A DNA stretch of 64,000 nucleotides. It comes from Chloroflexota bacterium. Lineage in GTDB: Bacteria; Chloroflexota; Anaerolineae; Anaerolineales; UBA4823. The DNA is taken from the NCBI GenBank assembly GCA_029782365.1, contig JAKOUW010000244.1:184965-248964 (forward strand). The letters run 5' to 3'. The notes below the pieces were generated by a model. It had not been told where the DNA came from and did no database searches. It was given only the letters and a program-made list of their open reading frames with translations. Within the stretch, counting starts at the first letter, position 1; the number at the start of each line of letters is the position of its first letter. Shown here one piece after another: positions 1-9,011 of the stretch. A program made the position numbers and the translations under genes.

Positions 1-618
1 AATGAAGAAAAAATCTATGATCTGGATGATTTGAAACGAAAGTTTCCGAGTGAGGAACGGGTTTATCGGCTGCGGTGTGTTGAAGGTTGGAGCATGGTTA
101 TTCCATGGGTAGGTCTTCCACTAGCAAGACTTCTTCGGGATGTGGAACCAACTTCAAACGCAGGTTTTGTTCGTTTCGAGACCCTGGATGATCCCAAGAG
201 GCTTCCGAGAGAAGCCTCACCAGCATATCCCTGGCCTTACCAGGAAGGCTTGCGCCTGGATGAGGCTCTGAATGATTTGACAATTCTTGCATATGGGATG
301 TATGGTGGAGAGCTACCTGCACAAAATGGGGGTGGTTTACGCCTTGTGGTGCCATGGAAATACGGTTTCAAGTCAATCAAAGCAGTGGTCAATATCGAAT
401 TGGTTGAAGAAAAACCTGAAACATACTGGAACACGATTGCGCCACGCGAATATGGATTCTATGCGAACGTCAATCCACAGGTACCTCATCCGCGCTGGCC
501 ACAATCAACTGAGAGACGCATAGGAGAAGCGAGCCGGCGCGATACTTTATTATTCAATGGATATAGCGATCAGGTCGCTTCAATGTACGCTGGAATGGAT
601 CTGGTTGCAAATTACTAA
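1..618 (+). CDS. msrP: MsrP (YedY) protein-methionine-sulfoxide reductase catalytic subunit, 5'-truncated
   Basis: The frame is open from base 1, so the gene begins upstream; 205 C-terminal residues remain. The family repairs oxidised methionine in envelope proteins using a molybdopterin cofactor, normally with the haem membrane partner MsrQ. The visible part carries the family's RCVEGWSMVIPW block, whose cysteine ligates molybdenum in characterised MsrP, followed by WKYGFKSIK and the C-terminal WNTIAPREYGFYANVNP stretch. The Tat signal expected at the N-terminus lies outside the window, and so would msrQ if it is upstream; it is not downstream. The end faces a convergent minus-strand gene 16 bases away. 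The TTG at base 31 is internal, not a start. Confidence 0.9.
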   Translation, partial: NEEKIYDLDDLKRKFPSEERVYRLRCVEGWSMVIPWVGLPLARLLRDVEPTSNAGFVRFETLDDPKRLPREASPAYPWPYQEGLRLDEALNDLTILAYGMYGGELPAQNGGGLRLVVPWKYGFKSIKAVVNIELVEEKPETYWNTIAPREYGFYANVNPQVPHPRWPQSTERRIGEASRRDTLLFNGYSDQVASMYAGMDLVANY

Positions 619-634
619 TCAAGCTCAAGATAAT

Positions 635-3600
635 TTATTCAAAACCCCTTATATTTTGCTGATTTGACAATGCGAAACCCAGGATCATTGCAAACAAAAT
701 CCGGGAAGGCGCCAATGTCCATAAATTGTGATCGAAGAAAGAACTGATAAACAAACCGAACGAGCAGGCCAAAAACAGCAGTGGAAGAGGTTCCTGGAGT
801 TTGACGTACAGCCATAGAAGGCATAATGCCAATCCAATTGCACAAAGACCTCCGAACAGGCCAAGTTCATTAATGATTAAGAAGAGAACATTGTGCACTG
901 GCTCAACAATATAGCCAATAGGAGCTCTTCGAGAAAGGGCAGTGACAAAAGCACCTACCCCAGTACCGAGAAGGGGATTTTCAAGGATCATTATAAGACT
1001 TTGTTCGCCAAGCCAATTTCGTGCTTTCACTGAGAATTCTTCTGTGGCAACTGGCGCATTGACGACTCGCACGAAAAGCTGATCGTGAAATAATAATAGG
1101 GCCAGGGTGATTGTTAGCAATCCTGCGATCGCCAAGAAAATTAACCTTCTAGTAGGAAAGTATTTACGTTTAAGAAGAACAGCCACAAAAAATATGGAAA
1201 AACCAATCCAGGATGATCTTGAGAAAGTAAGAATGAGCAACGTGCATCCAGCGCTGAATATTATTAACAACCCAATCCGAAAATTCTTTGAGAAAATGAA
1301 AAGCAATACGATGGATGCGAGTGCTGGAATTAAGAATACTCCTAGGATATTGGGATGTGGAAAAGTCCCATACGCCCGCAACCATCGAGTTCCGTCTAAT
1401 CTCTGAACTACGCTTGATCCGCCCTGCGAGACAAATAAGATTCCAGGCCATTTCATTTTCAAAGGAGCGAGAAATTGTGTGTTTTGTGCGATTACCTCCC
1501 AAAAACCAGTCAATATTTGTAAACCAAGGGCTGCACAAAAGCCGATGGATGCAAACACCCAGGCCCTTTGATTCTGTGTGAGCACTTGAACGACCAATAA
1601 TAGAAAACACAAGTGAATGCAGACGTAGACACTAAAATCCCGGTTCAACGACCAAATAATGCTGGCAATGGATAAGAAAACCAGGCTGGTAAAAAATGCC
1701 AAGGTCATAAATCGGATTTTGCCCAAGGGGGAGTGCGCTTTAGTTTCTATAGCCTTGCGTTCGAATAGATGTAAGGCTAATCCAGCGATAACGATGAGAC
1801 CAGCGATAATATCGCTAAGAAAGATCAGAGCATTATTATATATGAAATACACTCTTGGCAAATCGACATTCGTAAATTGATGAAAGTACCAAAATGAAAT
1901 AGAAACCGGAAAAATTCCGATTAAAATGTTTTGAATTCCCCGAATTAACCGAACTCCCAGCAAATCAAAACCGAGTATACTGGCGCAGATTAGTGTGAGC
2001 AGAAATACTGAAATTGGAATACATCCCCACCAGAAAGTTTCAAATGGATTTTCAATCGGTTTTTGTTCTAAACGAGGTGATCCAGCAGCAGGATTTTCCC
2101 AAACCTGAACCCCATTGATGAGGGTAGTTTTCCGAAACCATCCCAGCGACTTTAATGTTGGTATGTAGGCGATGTTGTTTACAAAACCCCATCGGACACC
2201 TAATTCGCTTGCTTTACGCAAAATTGAAGGCAAAGCCTTAAGCCCCTGCGGTGTCCAAAGGGCGGTGTCAATCTGACCGATCCCACTCCATCGAAGCTCA
2301 GGCAATTCCCTTGCTGTGTGGTAGCTTCCATCAATTGTGGTAGCTGTGGTGATGCGATTTAAATATGCGAATTGGTCGCCAAAACCAAAGGTCACATAGC
2401 GCCATTGAGAATTTGATCCTGATGAGAGAAAATCTGTGATCGGTTTCATGTTGATTGGCGCCGGCTGAGTGGGTAAAACAGCAGGAAGGAGGCAATCTGC
2501 TAAAGCCACGGTGGCAAGGATAGCCAATGGCAGTATTTGTGCTAAACGATGAGACAATGTTCTCAACCACCGGCGGCTTATTACTCTGGCAAAGTGGTGC
2601 TGGCATGCGATGATAAATGTTCCTAGGAAAGGCAATAATAATAGTGAAGCCCAATAAGAAAAGCGATCATAAGTCAGCCATAACCAGGATTTTCCGAAAA
2701 ATAAAGATGGCAGCGGTGTAGTACCGCCGAGCCCGAGAGTGAATAAAAACAGAACCGAGATGCCGAATGGGAAGAAATGACGATCACGCAACTTGAGAAT
2801 CACATACGGGATGAGCAAGCATAATGGCCCATAGATAGCCCAAAAAAAAATCAGGGCTGCAGTTCCATCCTGGAAAAAATTATGGCGTGAAGCATGGTCA
2901 ATTGGCGTCTGCATGGATTGAGAAAAGCCCCAAACCCAAAAAGGCCATACAACCATGAAACCAAAGAACATTGCGGAAATGATAAATTGACCAGAACGAT
3001 ATATGATTTTGCGTATAGATAGAACCGGTGGAATCAATCTGGCCGGCTTCAAATTGACTATATTGTGCAAAACTACAGATAAGGCTAAAAATGGTAAAAG
3101 GAGCAAAGTGGCATGGTGGGCTGACATGGTGCAACCAACTAGAAGAATGCCTGTAACAGCGTTCTTGATATTTCCTGTACGGATGAAATTATCCAAACAA
3201 ACTGCAGCCGAAAGTGAAAAAAGTGTGGCCGTTAGCGTTGGAAGTTGGCCAAAGATATATGCGGCCAAATAAATCGAAGGGAGAACCACACTCGCGAGGC
3301 AGGCGTAACTGGCAGGGACGGTCGAAACGAAAATCCTGGCGAACCTATATATCACCAAAGGATAAATCGAAAGAACACAAAGCAAAACTAATGCATAGGC
3401 AGAATCAATTGAAACGACATGGCTGATGAGTCCGATGACTTGGTGAACTAATGGAGGATACGAAGCAACGGTGAAACCTGCATACCAACGGACATCCCAA
3501 AGGCTCCACCACTGATTGCGATAATGATCGGCGAAGAGCATGTGCGTATAGGCATCATAGCTCAAGCGATAACGGCCCATCAACACCAAAAACAAGTTGA

Positions 3601-3646
3601 TTACCAGGTTTATGATAAAAGCTATTCTGACTTTTAGCGGGAGCAA
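635..3646 (-). CDS. Large polytopic membrane protein: PTPS-related N-terminal half fused to O-antigen ligase (Wzy_C-like) C-terminal half
   Basis: A 1003-residue integral membrane protein with more than twenty hydrophobic segments. The first ~560 residues resemble the membrane 6-pyruvoyl-tetrahydropterin-synthase-related family (SYDAYTHMLFADHYR, DVRWYAGFTVASYPPL), which has a PMT-like layout with a soluble stretch at about 400-540. The last ~440 residues have O-antigen ligase/polymerase features: GTFPHPNILGVFL, LTFSRSSWIGFS and GTGVGAFVTALSRRAP followed by EPVHNVLFLIINELG. The start is a TTG directly before the first membrane segment, with a weak AGGTC 9-14 bases upstream; the next ATG would cut that segment. 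It lies 20 bases after the GT4 gene on the same strand, so a role in envelope polysaccharide assembly is inferred. Substrate unknown. Confidence 0.75.
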   Translation of the reverse strand: MLPLKVRIAFIINLVINLFLVLMGRYRLSYDAYTHMLFADHYRNQWWSLWDVRWYAGFTVASYPPLVHQVIGLISHVVSIDSAYALVLLCVLSIYPLVIYRFARIFVSTVPASYACLASVVLPSIYLAAYIFGQLPTLTATLFSLSAAVCLDNFIRTGNIKNAVTGILLVGCTMSAHHATLLLLPFLALSVVLHNIVNLKPARLIPPVLSIRKIIYRSGQFIISAMFFGFMVVWPFWVWGFSQSMQTPIDHASRHNFFQDGTAALIFFWAIYGPLCLLIPYVILKLRDRHFFPFGISVLFLFTLGLGGTTPLPSLFFGKSWLWLTYDRFSYWASLLLLPFLGTFIIACQHHFARVISRRWLRTLSHRLAQILPLAILATVALADCLLPAVLPTQPAPINMKPITDFLSSGSNSQWRYVTFGFGDQFAYLNRITTATTIDGSYHTARELPELRWSGIGQIDTALWTPQGLKALPSILRKASELGVRWGFVNNIAYIPTLKSLGWFRKTTLINGVQVWENPAAGSPRLEQKPIENPFETFWWGCIPISVFLLTLICASILGFDLLGVRLIRGIQNILIGIFPVSISFWYFHQFTNVDLPRVYFIYNNALIFLSDIIAGLIVIAGLALHLFERKAIETKAHSPLGKIRFMTLAFFTSLVFLSIASIIWSLNRDFSVYVCIHLCFLLLVVQVLTQNQRAWVFASIGFCAALGLQILTGFWEVIAQNTQFLAPLKMKWPGILFVSQGGSSVVQRLDGTRWLRAYGTFPHPNILGVFLIPALASIVLLFIFSKNFRIGLLIIFSAGCTLLILTFSRSSWIGFSIFFVAVLLKRKYFPTRRLIFLAIAGLLTITLALLLFHDQLFVRVVNAPVATEEFSVKARNWLGEQSLIMILENPLLGTGVGAFVTALSRRAPIGYIVEPVHNVLFLIINELGLFGGLCAIGLALCLLWLYVKLQEPLPLLFLACSFGLFISSFFDHNLWTLAPSRILFAMILGFALSNQQNIRGFE

Positions 3647-3666
3647 AATACTATCGACCTGATAAA

Positions 3667-4848
3667 CTAAGTAATTTTTTTCGGAATATGGCGAACCTCA
3701 AATGCCTGGTTAAACGCCTCAATATATTTCGAACAAATACGCTCCGGGCGTAAATTATAGATGATTGGAAAATTGTGGTTTACCTGGTTTTCGAAGAATT
3801 CGGGTTCCTTTAAGGCTTGGTTCAACTTTTCTGCCAGGCTGGCCGGCTGACCAGCTGTAAAAAAGGAGGCTTTTAATCCATTTTCTAGGATAGTTTGCTC
3901 GAGATCTGGCAGATTCGATAGAATCACTGGCCTTCCCATGGCTATTGCGTGAAAAAGCACACTGGAAGAGCCGGTTGAGGCAGTGTAAGGTATGACAACT
4001 ACATGAGCTTTTTGAAAACACTCAGAAATCATTTGGTCTGAAGGTTGAATGATCAATTGCAAATCTGGCAAAGTACGGTATTCTTCTTGTAACTTTTCTT
4101 TATATCCACGAAAACGGGGATGTTCAGCTCCCGCGATTGTCAGGTGTAAATTGGTAAAATCCTTTTTTATTGTTGAGAAGGCTTCAATCAAAGTCTCGAT
4201 TCCCTTGAAGGGTGCTAAAGTTGAGACAAAAAGAATTCGTTCTGGTGACCGAGGCCGAGGTAGTTTGATAGGTTGAACCGGAGCGCCAATTGGAATATGA
4301 ACAAATGCATGTCCTGGATGATTACGCTTTAAACCACAGATGTATTTATTCATAGTCAGGCAAAGCACGTCCGAAAAAACTGCCAATCTGGTTAGCAATC
4401 TAGCGCCTGCCACTACAAGCTTTCCACCGGGAACAGCCAGTCTGTCAACATTCACAAAATCGATCATTTCATGCAATGTAGTAATGGTTGGAAGGTTTCT
4501 TTTACGCAGGAAAAATGGAATAAAGAAACCAGATAAATTTGCCAAGGGAGAAAGTCCGAAAGAAGATAAACCCAGATTGAACCAAACCAAGTCAGGTTTG
4601 ATGCTTTTCAAGCGATTCAGTATCCTGGGGGCGATGTCAATCTGGTTTGTCTTCCACGTATATTCGAGATGAATCGCGGAATGCATTCCAGCGTTTGTTT
4701 CCGCTTTCGATTGTCTGTCGGTTTCACCGGCGAGAATTGTTATCTTGTAAAACGCCTCGGATTTTGCAAGAGCTTGGCTGATTGCGTAACCATATTGACC
4801 GATCCCGGTTATGGCTGGAGGATATGGGCTAATGATTGCGAGGTGCAT
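3667..4848 (-). CDS. Glycosyltransferase family 4 (group 1)
   Basis: A 393-residue GT-B fold glycosyltransferase. The N-terminal donor/acceptor domain opens with MHLAIISPYPPAITGIGQYG, the usual glycine-rich loop of this family. The C-terminal domain carries ILFVSTLAPFKGIETLIEAF and the nucleotide-sugar binding region SSSVLFHAIAMGRPVILSNL at about 290-310. Such enzymes transfer a sugar from a nucleotide sugar to a lipid-linked or polysaccharide acceptor at the inner face of the membrane. The next gene on the strand is the PTPS-related/O-antigen-ligase fusion, which supports an envelope glycan role. No clear Shine-Dalgarno precedes the ATG. Donor and acceptor cannot be told from sequence. Confidence 0.88.
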   Translation of the reverse strand: MHLAIISPYPPAITGIGQYGYAISQALAKSEAFYKITILAGETDRQSKAETNAGMHSAIHLEYTWKTNQIDIAPRILNRLKSIKPDLVWFNLGLSSFGLSPLANLSGFFIPFFLRKRNLPTITTLHEMIDFVNVDRLAVPGGKLVVAGARLLTRLAVFSDVLCLTMNKYICGLKRNHPGHAFVHIPIGAPVQPIKLPRPRSPERILFVSTLAPFKGIETLIEAFSTIKKDFTNLHLTIAGAEHPRFRGYKEKLQEEYRTLPDLQLIIQPSDQMISECFQKAHVVVIPYTASTGSSSVLFHAIAMGRPVILSNLPDLEQTILENGLKASFFTAGQPASLAEKLNQALKEPEFFENQVNHNFPIIYNLRPERICSKYIEAFNQAFEVRHIPKKIT

Positions 4849-4894
4849 ATGAATACTGGGATTTTATATTACGATTGTAAACTACGTCTTAAAT

Positions 4895-4923
4895 TTGACA
4901 GATGAACCCATTCAAAGTATATT
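4895..4923 (+). promoter_or_regulatory. Sigma70-type promoter of the nucleotidyltransferase/radical SAM operon
   Basis: TTGACA at 4895-4900, a 17-base spacer and TATATT at 4918-4923, about 50 bases before the first gene of the plus-strand operon. It lies in the divergent gap to the GT4 gene. Confidence 0.65.
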
Positions 4924-4971
4924 CTGATCAGGCTTTGTTATTTTAGTCTAATATCTTTCTTTTTACCAATT

Positions 4972-5874
4972 GTGCCAATGGATGATTTGATTTTGGAAGA
5001 TGCGATATTCAAAGTCCTTTTGTATGGAGATGTGTACGATTTTCCGCTTACTGCCTATGAGATATGGCGATACTTGCCCCAATTAAAAGCTGATTATCCT
5101 CGTATTCGAAGCTACCTGGAAAGTCAAACAACAATCGAAAGCATCGACGGTTATTACTTTTTATCAGGTAGGGATGAGATCGTTTCAATAAGAAGGCAGG
5201 CTCACTCGAGGGCAATAAAACTGTGGAGGTTTGCCATTGATTTCGCCCGATTGATCTACCAACTGCCATACGTCAGGATGTTAGCCATCACTGGTTCCTT
5301 AGCTGTAAATAATGTCCAATATAACAGCGATATTGACTTGATGATCATCACTTCAAATGGGCGGTTGTGGCTATGCCGCGCGCTTATCCTTTGTGTTGTT
5401 CATTTCGCAGAATTGCGTCGTATCACATTGTGCCCTAACTATTTAATCACTGAACGGGCTTTGAGTTTAGATGATCATTCGCTGTACTCTGCCAGGGAAC
5501 TAACTCAAATGGTGCCTTTGTATGGATATGGTGCTTATCAAAAACTGCGGGAACAGAACCGATGGGCGGATCAATTACTGCCGAATGCACAGGGAGCACC
5601 CAACCCATTATGGGATTTCGACCTGAATATCAAACAAGATCAACGTCAACTGACCTTCGTACTTGAGAAATTCCTGAATGGCGCGCTCGGATCGGAGTTT
5701 GAAAATTGGGAAATGAAACGAAAAATTCAGCAATTGACTCTAGAACAAGCTCATAGTAAAGAATCATGTTTTACAAATGATTACTGCAAAGGACATCAGA
5801 ACGAGCATGGCAAAGATTTGGTTACAAAATACCAGACTCGACTGGCACATTACTCTTTGAAAGAAGTCGGATGA
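4972..5874 (+). CDS. Nucleotidyltransferase-fold protein (Pol beta superfamily)
   Basis: A 300-residue protein with a nucleotidyltransferase signature: ITGSLAVNN at about 106-114 followed by SDIDLMII (D120 and D122), the G-S...D-x-D pattern that binds metal and NTP. The first ~75 residues look like a winged-helix segment (DFPLTAYEIWRYLPQL). The closing third has no recognised motif. It could transfer a nucleotide to a small molecule, RNA or protein; the family does not decide this. It starts at GTG 4972 or ATG 4978, neither with a strong ribosome site. Its stop overlaps the radical SAM start by 4 bases, making it the first gene of a five-gene operon. Confidence 0.7.
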   Translation: MPMDDLILEDAIFKVLLYGDVYDFPLTAYEIWRYLPQLKADYPRIRSYLESQTTIESIDGYYFLSGRDEIVSIRRQAHSRAIKLWRFAIDFARLIYQLPYVRMLAITGSLAVNNVQYNSDIDLMIITSNGRLWLCRALILCVVHFAELRRITLCPNYLITERALSLDDHSLYSARELTQMVPLYGYGAYQKLREQNRWADQLLPNAQGAPNPLWDFDLNIKQDQRQLTFVLEKFLNGALGSEFENWEMKRKIQQLTLEQAHSKESCFTNDYCKGHQNEHGKDLVTKYQTRLAHYSLKEVG

Positions 5875-7421
5875 CTAAAATACTATTCGGCCAATCCTAT
5901 TTTTTGAAGTTGGATGCCAAGCTCTGGGCAGCGCACCAACCTTATCCGCCGCTTGGAACGCTTTACGCGGCCAGTTATTTACGTCAGAGAGGCTACCATG
6001 TCGATTTATTTGACGCCACTTTGGCGGATTCTGAGGAAGATTGGGATCTGAAGTTGGCTTTAATCCAGCCAAATATCGCAGTGCTTTACGAAGATAATTT
6101 TAATTATTTATCAAAGATGTGCCTGGATCTTTCACGACAGGCAGCATTGAAGATGATCCGCATGGCAAAGCTGCGAGGTTGTTTGGTTTGTGTGTGTAGT
6201 GCTGATGCCACCGATCACGCGGATCTATATCTTGAAGCTGGTGTAGATTTTGTGTTGCAAGGTGAAGGCGAACAAACTTTAGGCGAATTAGTGAATGCTC
6301 TTGCGCAAAAGGATCACTCTTCCCTGGAGAATATCTCAGGGATCTGTTTTCTCAAGCCAATTGATGGAGAACGAAAGCTTGTGAAAACTCCCCGTCGCCA
6401 AGAGATCAGGAATCTGGACGAATTGCCCTTTCCTGCATGGGATTTGGTTGAGATTGAAGAATATCGCAAAATTTGGAAAGCCGAGCACGGCTATTTTTCA
6501 ATGAATATCATTACAACGCGAGGCTGCCCATTCCACTGCAATTGGTGTGCAAAACCAATTTGGGGTCAGCATTACAATACACGCAGTCCTGAGAATGTGA
6601 TTCGCGAAATGGTTTGGTTGCGAGATCACTATCAACCAGACCATTTTTGGATTGCTGATGACATATTTGGTCTAAAACCTGGTTGGCTGGAAAGGTTTGC
6701 AAAATTAAAACAAATTGAACATTTGACTATTCCGTTCAAATGCCTAAGCCGGGCTGATTTATTAAACCGGGCTGGAGACGTGGAAGCATTAGCAAGAGCT
6801 GGCGCTGAAATTGTTTGGATGGGCGCTGAATCAGGCGCACAAGAGATCTTGGACGCGATGGAAAAAGGGACGACCGTAGAACAAATCATTCTAGCCTGCT
6901 CAAAGTTGAGATCTGCTGGCATCCGGGTGGGATTATTTCTACAATTTGGTTTTCCAGGTGAAAACTTGCCTCAAATTAATAGTACGATACGACTCATTCG
7001 GGATATTCAGCCAGATGATATCGGGGTATCGGTGGCTTATCCAATGCCAGGCACGAAGTTTTACGAATCCGTGCGCAGCCAACTTCGTGATAAGCAGAAT
7101 TGGTCGGATTCAGCCGATCTGGCAATGTTGTATAATGGCCCATTCTCCACCCTTTTTTACAGACAACTGCACAAAGTTGTCCACGGAGATTTTCGATTGA
7201 GGCAAATATGGAGTGAGCGAATTGCCTCAGGCAAAGGACCTGGAAGAGAGAACAACGGAAAATTGTTCGTTGATATAGCAAAGATGCTCTTCTTGTTTTG
7301 CACCTTGCCTTATGAAAGAATTAAGCTGTGGTTTTTAGCAAAATTCTCGAAACATAAAGAAATAATGCTCGATCATATGCCACGTTCCATGTCTGCGTTA
7401 CCATCAAAACAAGACAATTAA
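5871..7421 (+). CDS. B12-binding-domain radical SAM enzyme (BchE/P-methylase-like)
   Basis: A 516-residue enzyme. Residues ~1-150 form a cobalamin-binding-type Rossmann domain (PYPPLGTLYAASYLRQRGYHV, then GVDFVLQGEGEQTL), without a canonical DxHxxG. Residues ~205-420 are the radical SAM barrel with CPFHCNWC (C219, C223, C226) to hold the 4Fe-4S cluster, and GAESGAQEILDAMEKGTT typical of this subfamily. Relatives perform radical methylations, cyclisations or rearrangements in anaerobic biosynthesis. The C-terminal ~100 residues are family-typical but unassigned. It overlaps its neighbours by 4 bases upstream and 1 base downstream, so it is translationally coupled to a nucleotidyltransferase and a methyltransferase. 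The substrate is unknown. Confidence 0.88.
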   Translation: MTKILFGQSYFLKLDAKLWAAHQPYPPLGTLYAASYLRQRGYHVDLFDATLADSEEDWDLKLALIQPNIAVLYEDNFNYLSKMCLDLSRQAALKMIRMAKLRGCLVCVCSADATDHADLYLEAGVDFVLQGEGEQTLGELVNALAQKDHSSLENISGICFLKPIDGERKLVKTPRRQEIRNLDELPFPAWDLVEIEEYRKIWKAEHGYFSMNIITTRGCPFHCNWCAKPIWGQHYNTRSPENVIREMVWLRDHYQPDHFWIADDIFGLKPGWLERFAKLKQIEHLTIPFKCLSRADLLNRAGDVEALARAGAEIVWMGAESGAQEILDAMEKGTTVEQIILACSKLRSAGIRVGLFLQFGFPGENLPQINSTIRLIRDIQPDDIGVSVAYPMPGTKFYESVRSQLRDKQNWSDSADLAMLYNGPFSTLFYRQLHKVVHGDFRLRQIWSERIASGKGPGRENNGKLFVDIAKMLFLFCTLPYERIKLWFLAKFSKHKEIMLDHMPRSMSALPSKQDN

Positions 7422-8239
7422 TGAGCGATCCGCAGGCGGAAATTATTGCTGAGGCTTTTTCTCGAACGGCACCTAAATATGATGCCTTCGCAATTGACCA
7501 TCCTCACCTGTCTCGTCTCAGACGGAAAGTTTACGAGCATCTCGCCAGAAGACTTCCAGCGGGGAAAAGAATATTGGAGTTAAATGCTGGAACCGGTATT
7601 GATGCCGTCGAATTGGCCAACCGAGGGTATTTTGTCCATGCAACTGATATTGCACCTGGAATGTTATCGTTGTTGGAAACGAAGTTGATAACCCCTGAAT
7701 TAACCAGAAAGATAAGCTTTCAACAATGTTCTTTCGTTGATTTGGAAAAAGTGGATGCAGGACCTTTCGATATGGTATTTTCTAATTTTGGAGGGCTGAA
7801 CTGCATTCCAGACTTGTCTCCCGTTATACAATATCTACCTAATCTGCTGAGGCCAGGGGGTTGGGTGACCTGGGTCTTAATGCCTCCGGTGTGCTTGTGG
7901 GAATTGGCAATGCTTTTTTTAGGTCAATTTCGTCTGGCTTTTCGTCGTTTCACCCGAGGTGGAACCCAGGCTCGCCTGGAAGGGTATTCCTTCAAAGTTT
8001 ATTATTTTACACCGGGCAAGGTAATGAAATGGTTTGGCAAGGATTTTCAGGTTGATCAGATCGAAGGATTGTCTGTGATTACCCCAACTGCAGAAAGCAA
8101 GAATTTTGCCAAGAGATTTCCTAGGTTGTATAAACTCTTAGCAGGAATTGATGATCGCCTCAGCCCTCGTTATCCATGGAGAGAATGGGGAGATTTTTAT
8201 ATATTGTCAATGAGATATAATCCTGGAAGGTGTGAATAA
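7421..8239 (+). CDS. Class I SAM-dependent methyltransferase
   Basis: A 272-residue methyltransferase with the SAM-binding motif I ILELNAGTGIDAVELANRG at about 50-68, the acidic post-I residue in VHATDIAPGML, and motif IV-like FDMVFSNFGGLNC. The region after ~150 (PGGWVTWVLMPPVCLWELAML) is hydrophobic, hinting at a lipid-like or aromatic acceptor, but this is weak. The ATG overlaps the stop of the radical SAM gene, and its own stop overlaps the start of the nucleoside phosphorylase gene by 8 bases, so it is inside the same operon. The acceptor molecule is not deducible. Confidence 0.85.
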   Translation: MSDPQAEIIAEAFSRTAPKYDAFAIDHPHLSRLRRKVYEHLARRLPAGKRILELNAGTGIDAVELANRGYFVHATDIAPGMLSLLETKLITPELTRKISFQQCSFVDLEKVDAGPFDMVFSNFGGLNCIPDLSPVIQYLPNLLRPGGWVTWVLMPPVCLWELAMLFLGQFRLAFRRFTRGGTQARLEGYSFKVYYFTPGKVMKWFGKDFQVDQIEGLSVITPTAESKNFAKRFPRLYKLLAGIDDRLSPRYPWREWGDFYILSMRYNPGRCE

Positions 8240-9011
8240 ATTGAAACCCGAACAGAACGAGCTGATTCATTTTCCCGCTGTGTTGAACGCCTCGGACATT
8301 GTCGCCTATCGTCGCAGGTTGGGTCGGCATCCGAAGATTGAAAATCTAAAGGGAGTCTTGTTTTGCCTGGAACGGGGGCTGCCTCGTAAATTGAGATGGA
8401 AAATACCAGCTCATCTAGTCGGTCGAATGAATGGTGATGTTTATGGAATCAAACGTACTCAGGATAAGGTGGTGGTAATTACTGATTTTGGGGGTGGTTC
8501 TCCGATTGTGGCGGAATTAGCAGAAGAATTTGCCGCCATGGGCGCACAAAAAATGATTTTATTAACTTGGGGTGGAGGGTTGCAAACCACGTTGGCGGCT
8601 GGTGATATTATTGTTTGTGACCGAGCTGCCCGTGATGAGGGCACATCCTCGCATTACTTGCCGCCCGCTCCTTATGTTGATGGTAATTCTTCACTCGCTG
8701 GGAGTCTTAATGAGAGAATAAAATCAAAAGGAATCAATTGTAAATTGGGTTTGACCTGGACAACAGACGCACCATACCGTGAAACGCGCCAGGCAATCGA
8801 ACATTACCAGTCAGAAGGCGCTCTAACGGTGGAAATGGAATCAGCGGGGCTCTTTACAATCGGGCAGGTGCGAGCAGTAAAAACAGCTTCTCTTGTAGTG
8901 GTGATGGATAATTTAGCAGCGTATAAGTGGATCGTACCTGACCGATTAACGCCCATCCAAAAATCGCTTGAAATTGCATATCGAGCCGCGATTGATGTGT
9001 TAGCCGGATGA
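8232..9011 (+). CDS. Nucleoside phosphorylase family protein (PNP/UDP type I)
   Basis: A 259-residue member of the PNP_UDP_1 family, which cleaves N-ribosyl bonds of purine or pyrimidine nucleosides with phosphate, or in related branches hydrolyses MTA/SAH. Family marks are FGGGSPIVAELAEEFAAMG (phosphate/ribose site), LTWGGGLQTTLAAGDIIV, RDEGTSSHYLPP and VEMESAGLFTIG, the last holding the glutamate that contacts ribose. The start is GTG 8232, inside the end of the methyltransferase gene. In this operon it might recycle SAH or 5'-deoxyadenosine from the SAM enzymes, or act on a nucleoside-like product; both are inference. Confidence 0.82.
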   Translation: MNKLKPEQNELIHFPAVLNASDIVAYRRRLGRHPKIENLKGVLFCLERGLPRKLRWKIPAHLVGRMNGDVYGIKRTQDKVVVITDFGGGSPIVAELAEEFAAMGAQKMILLTWGGGLQTTLAAGDIIVCDRAARDEGTSSHYLPPAPYVDGNSSLAGSLNERIKSKGINCKLGLTWTTDAPYRETRQAIEHYQSEGALTVEMESAGLFTIGQVRAVKTASLVVVMDNLAAYKWIVPDRLTPIQKSLEIAYRAAIDVLAG

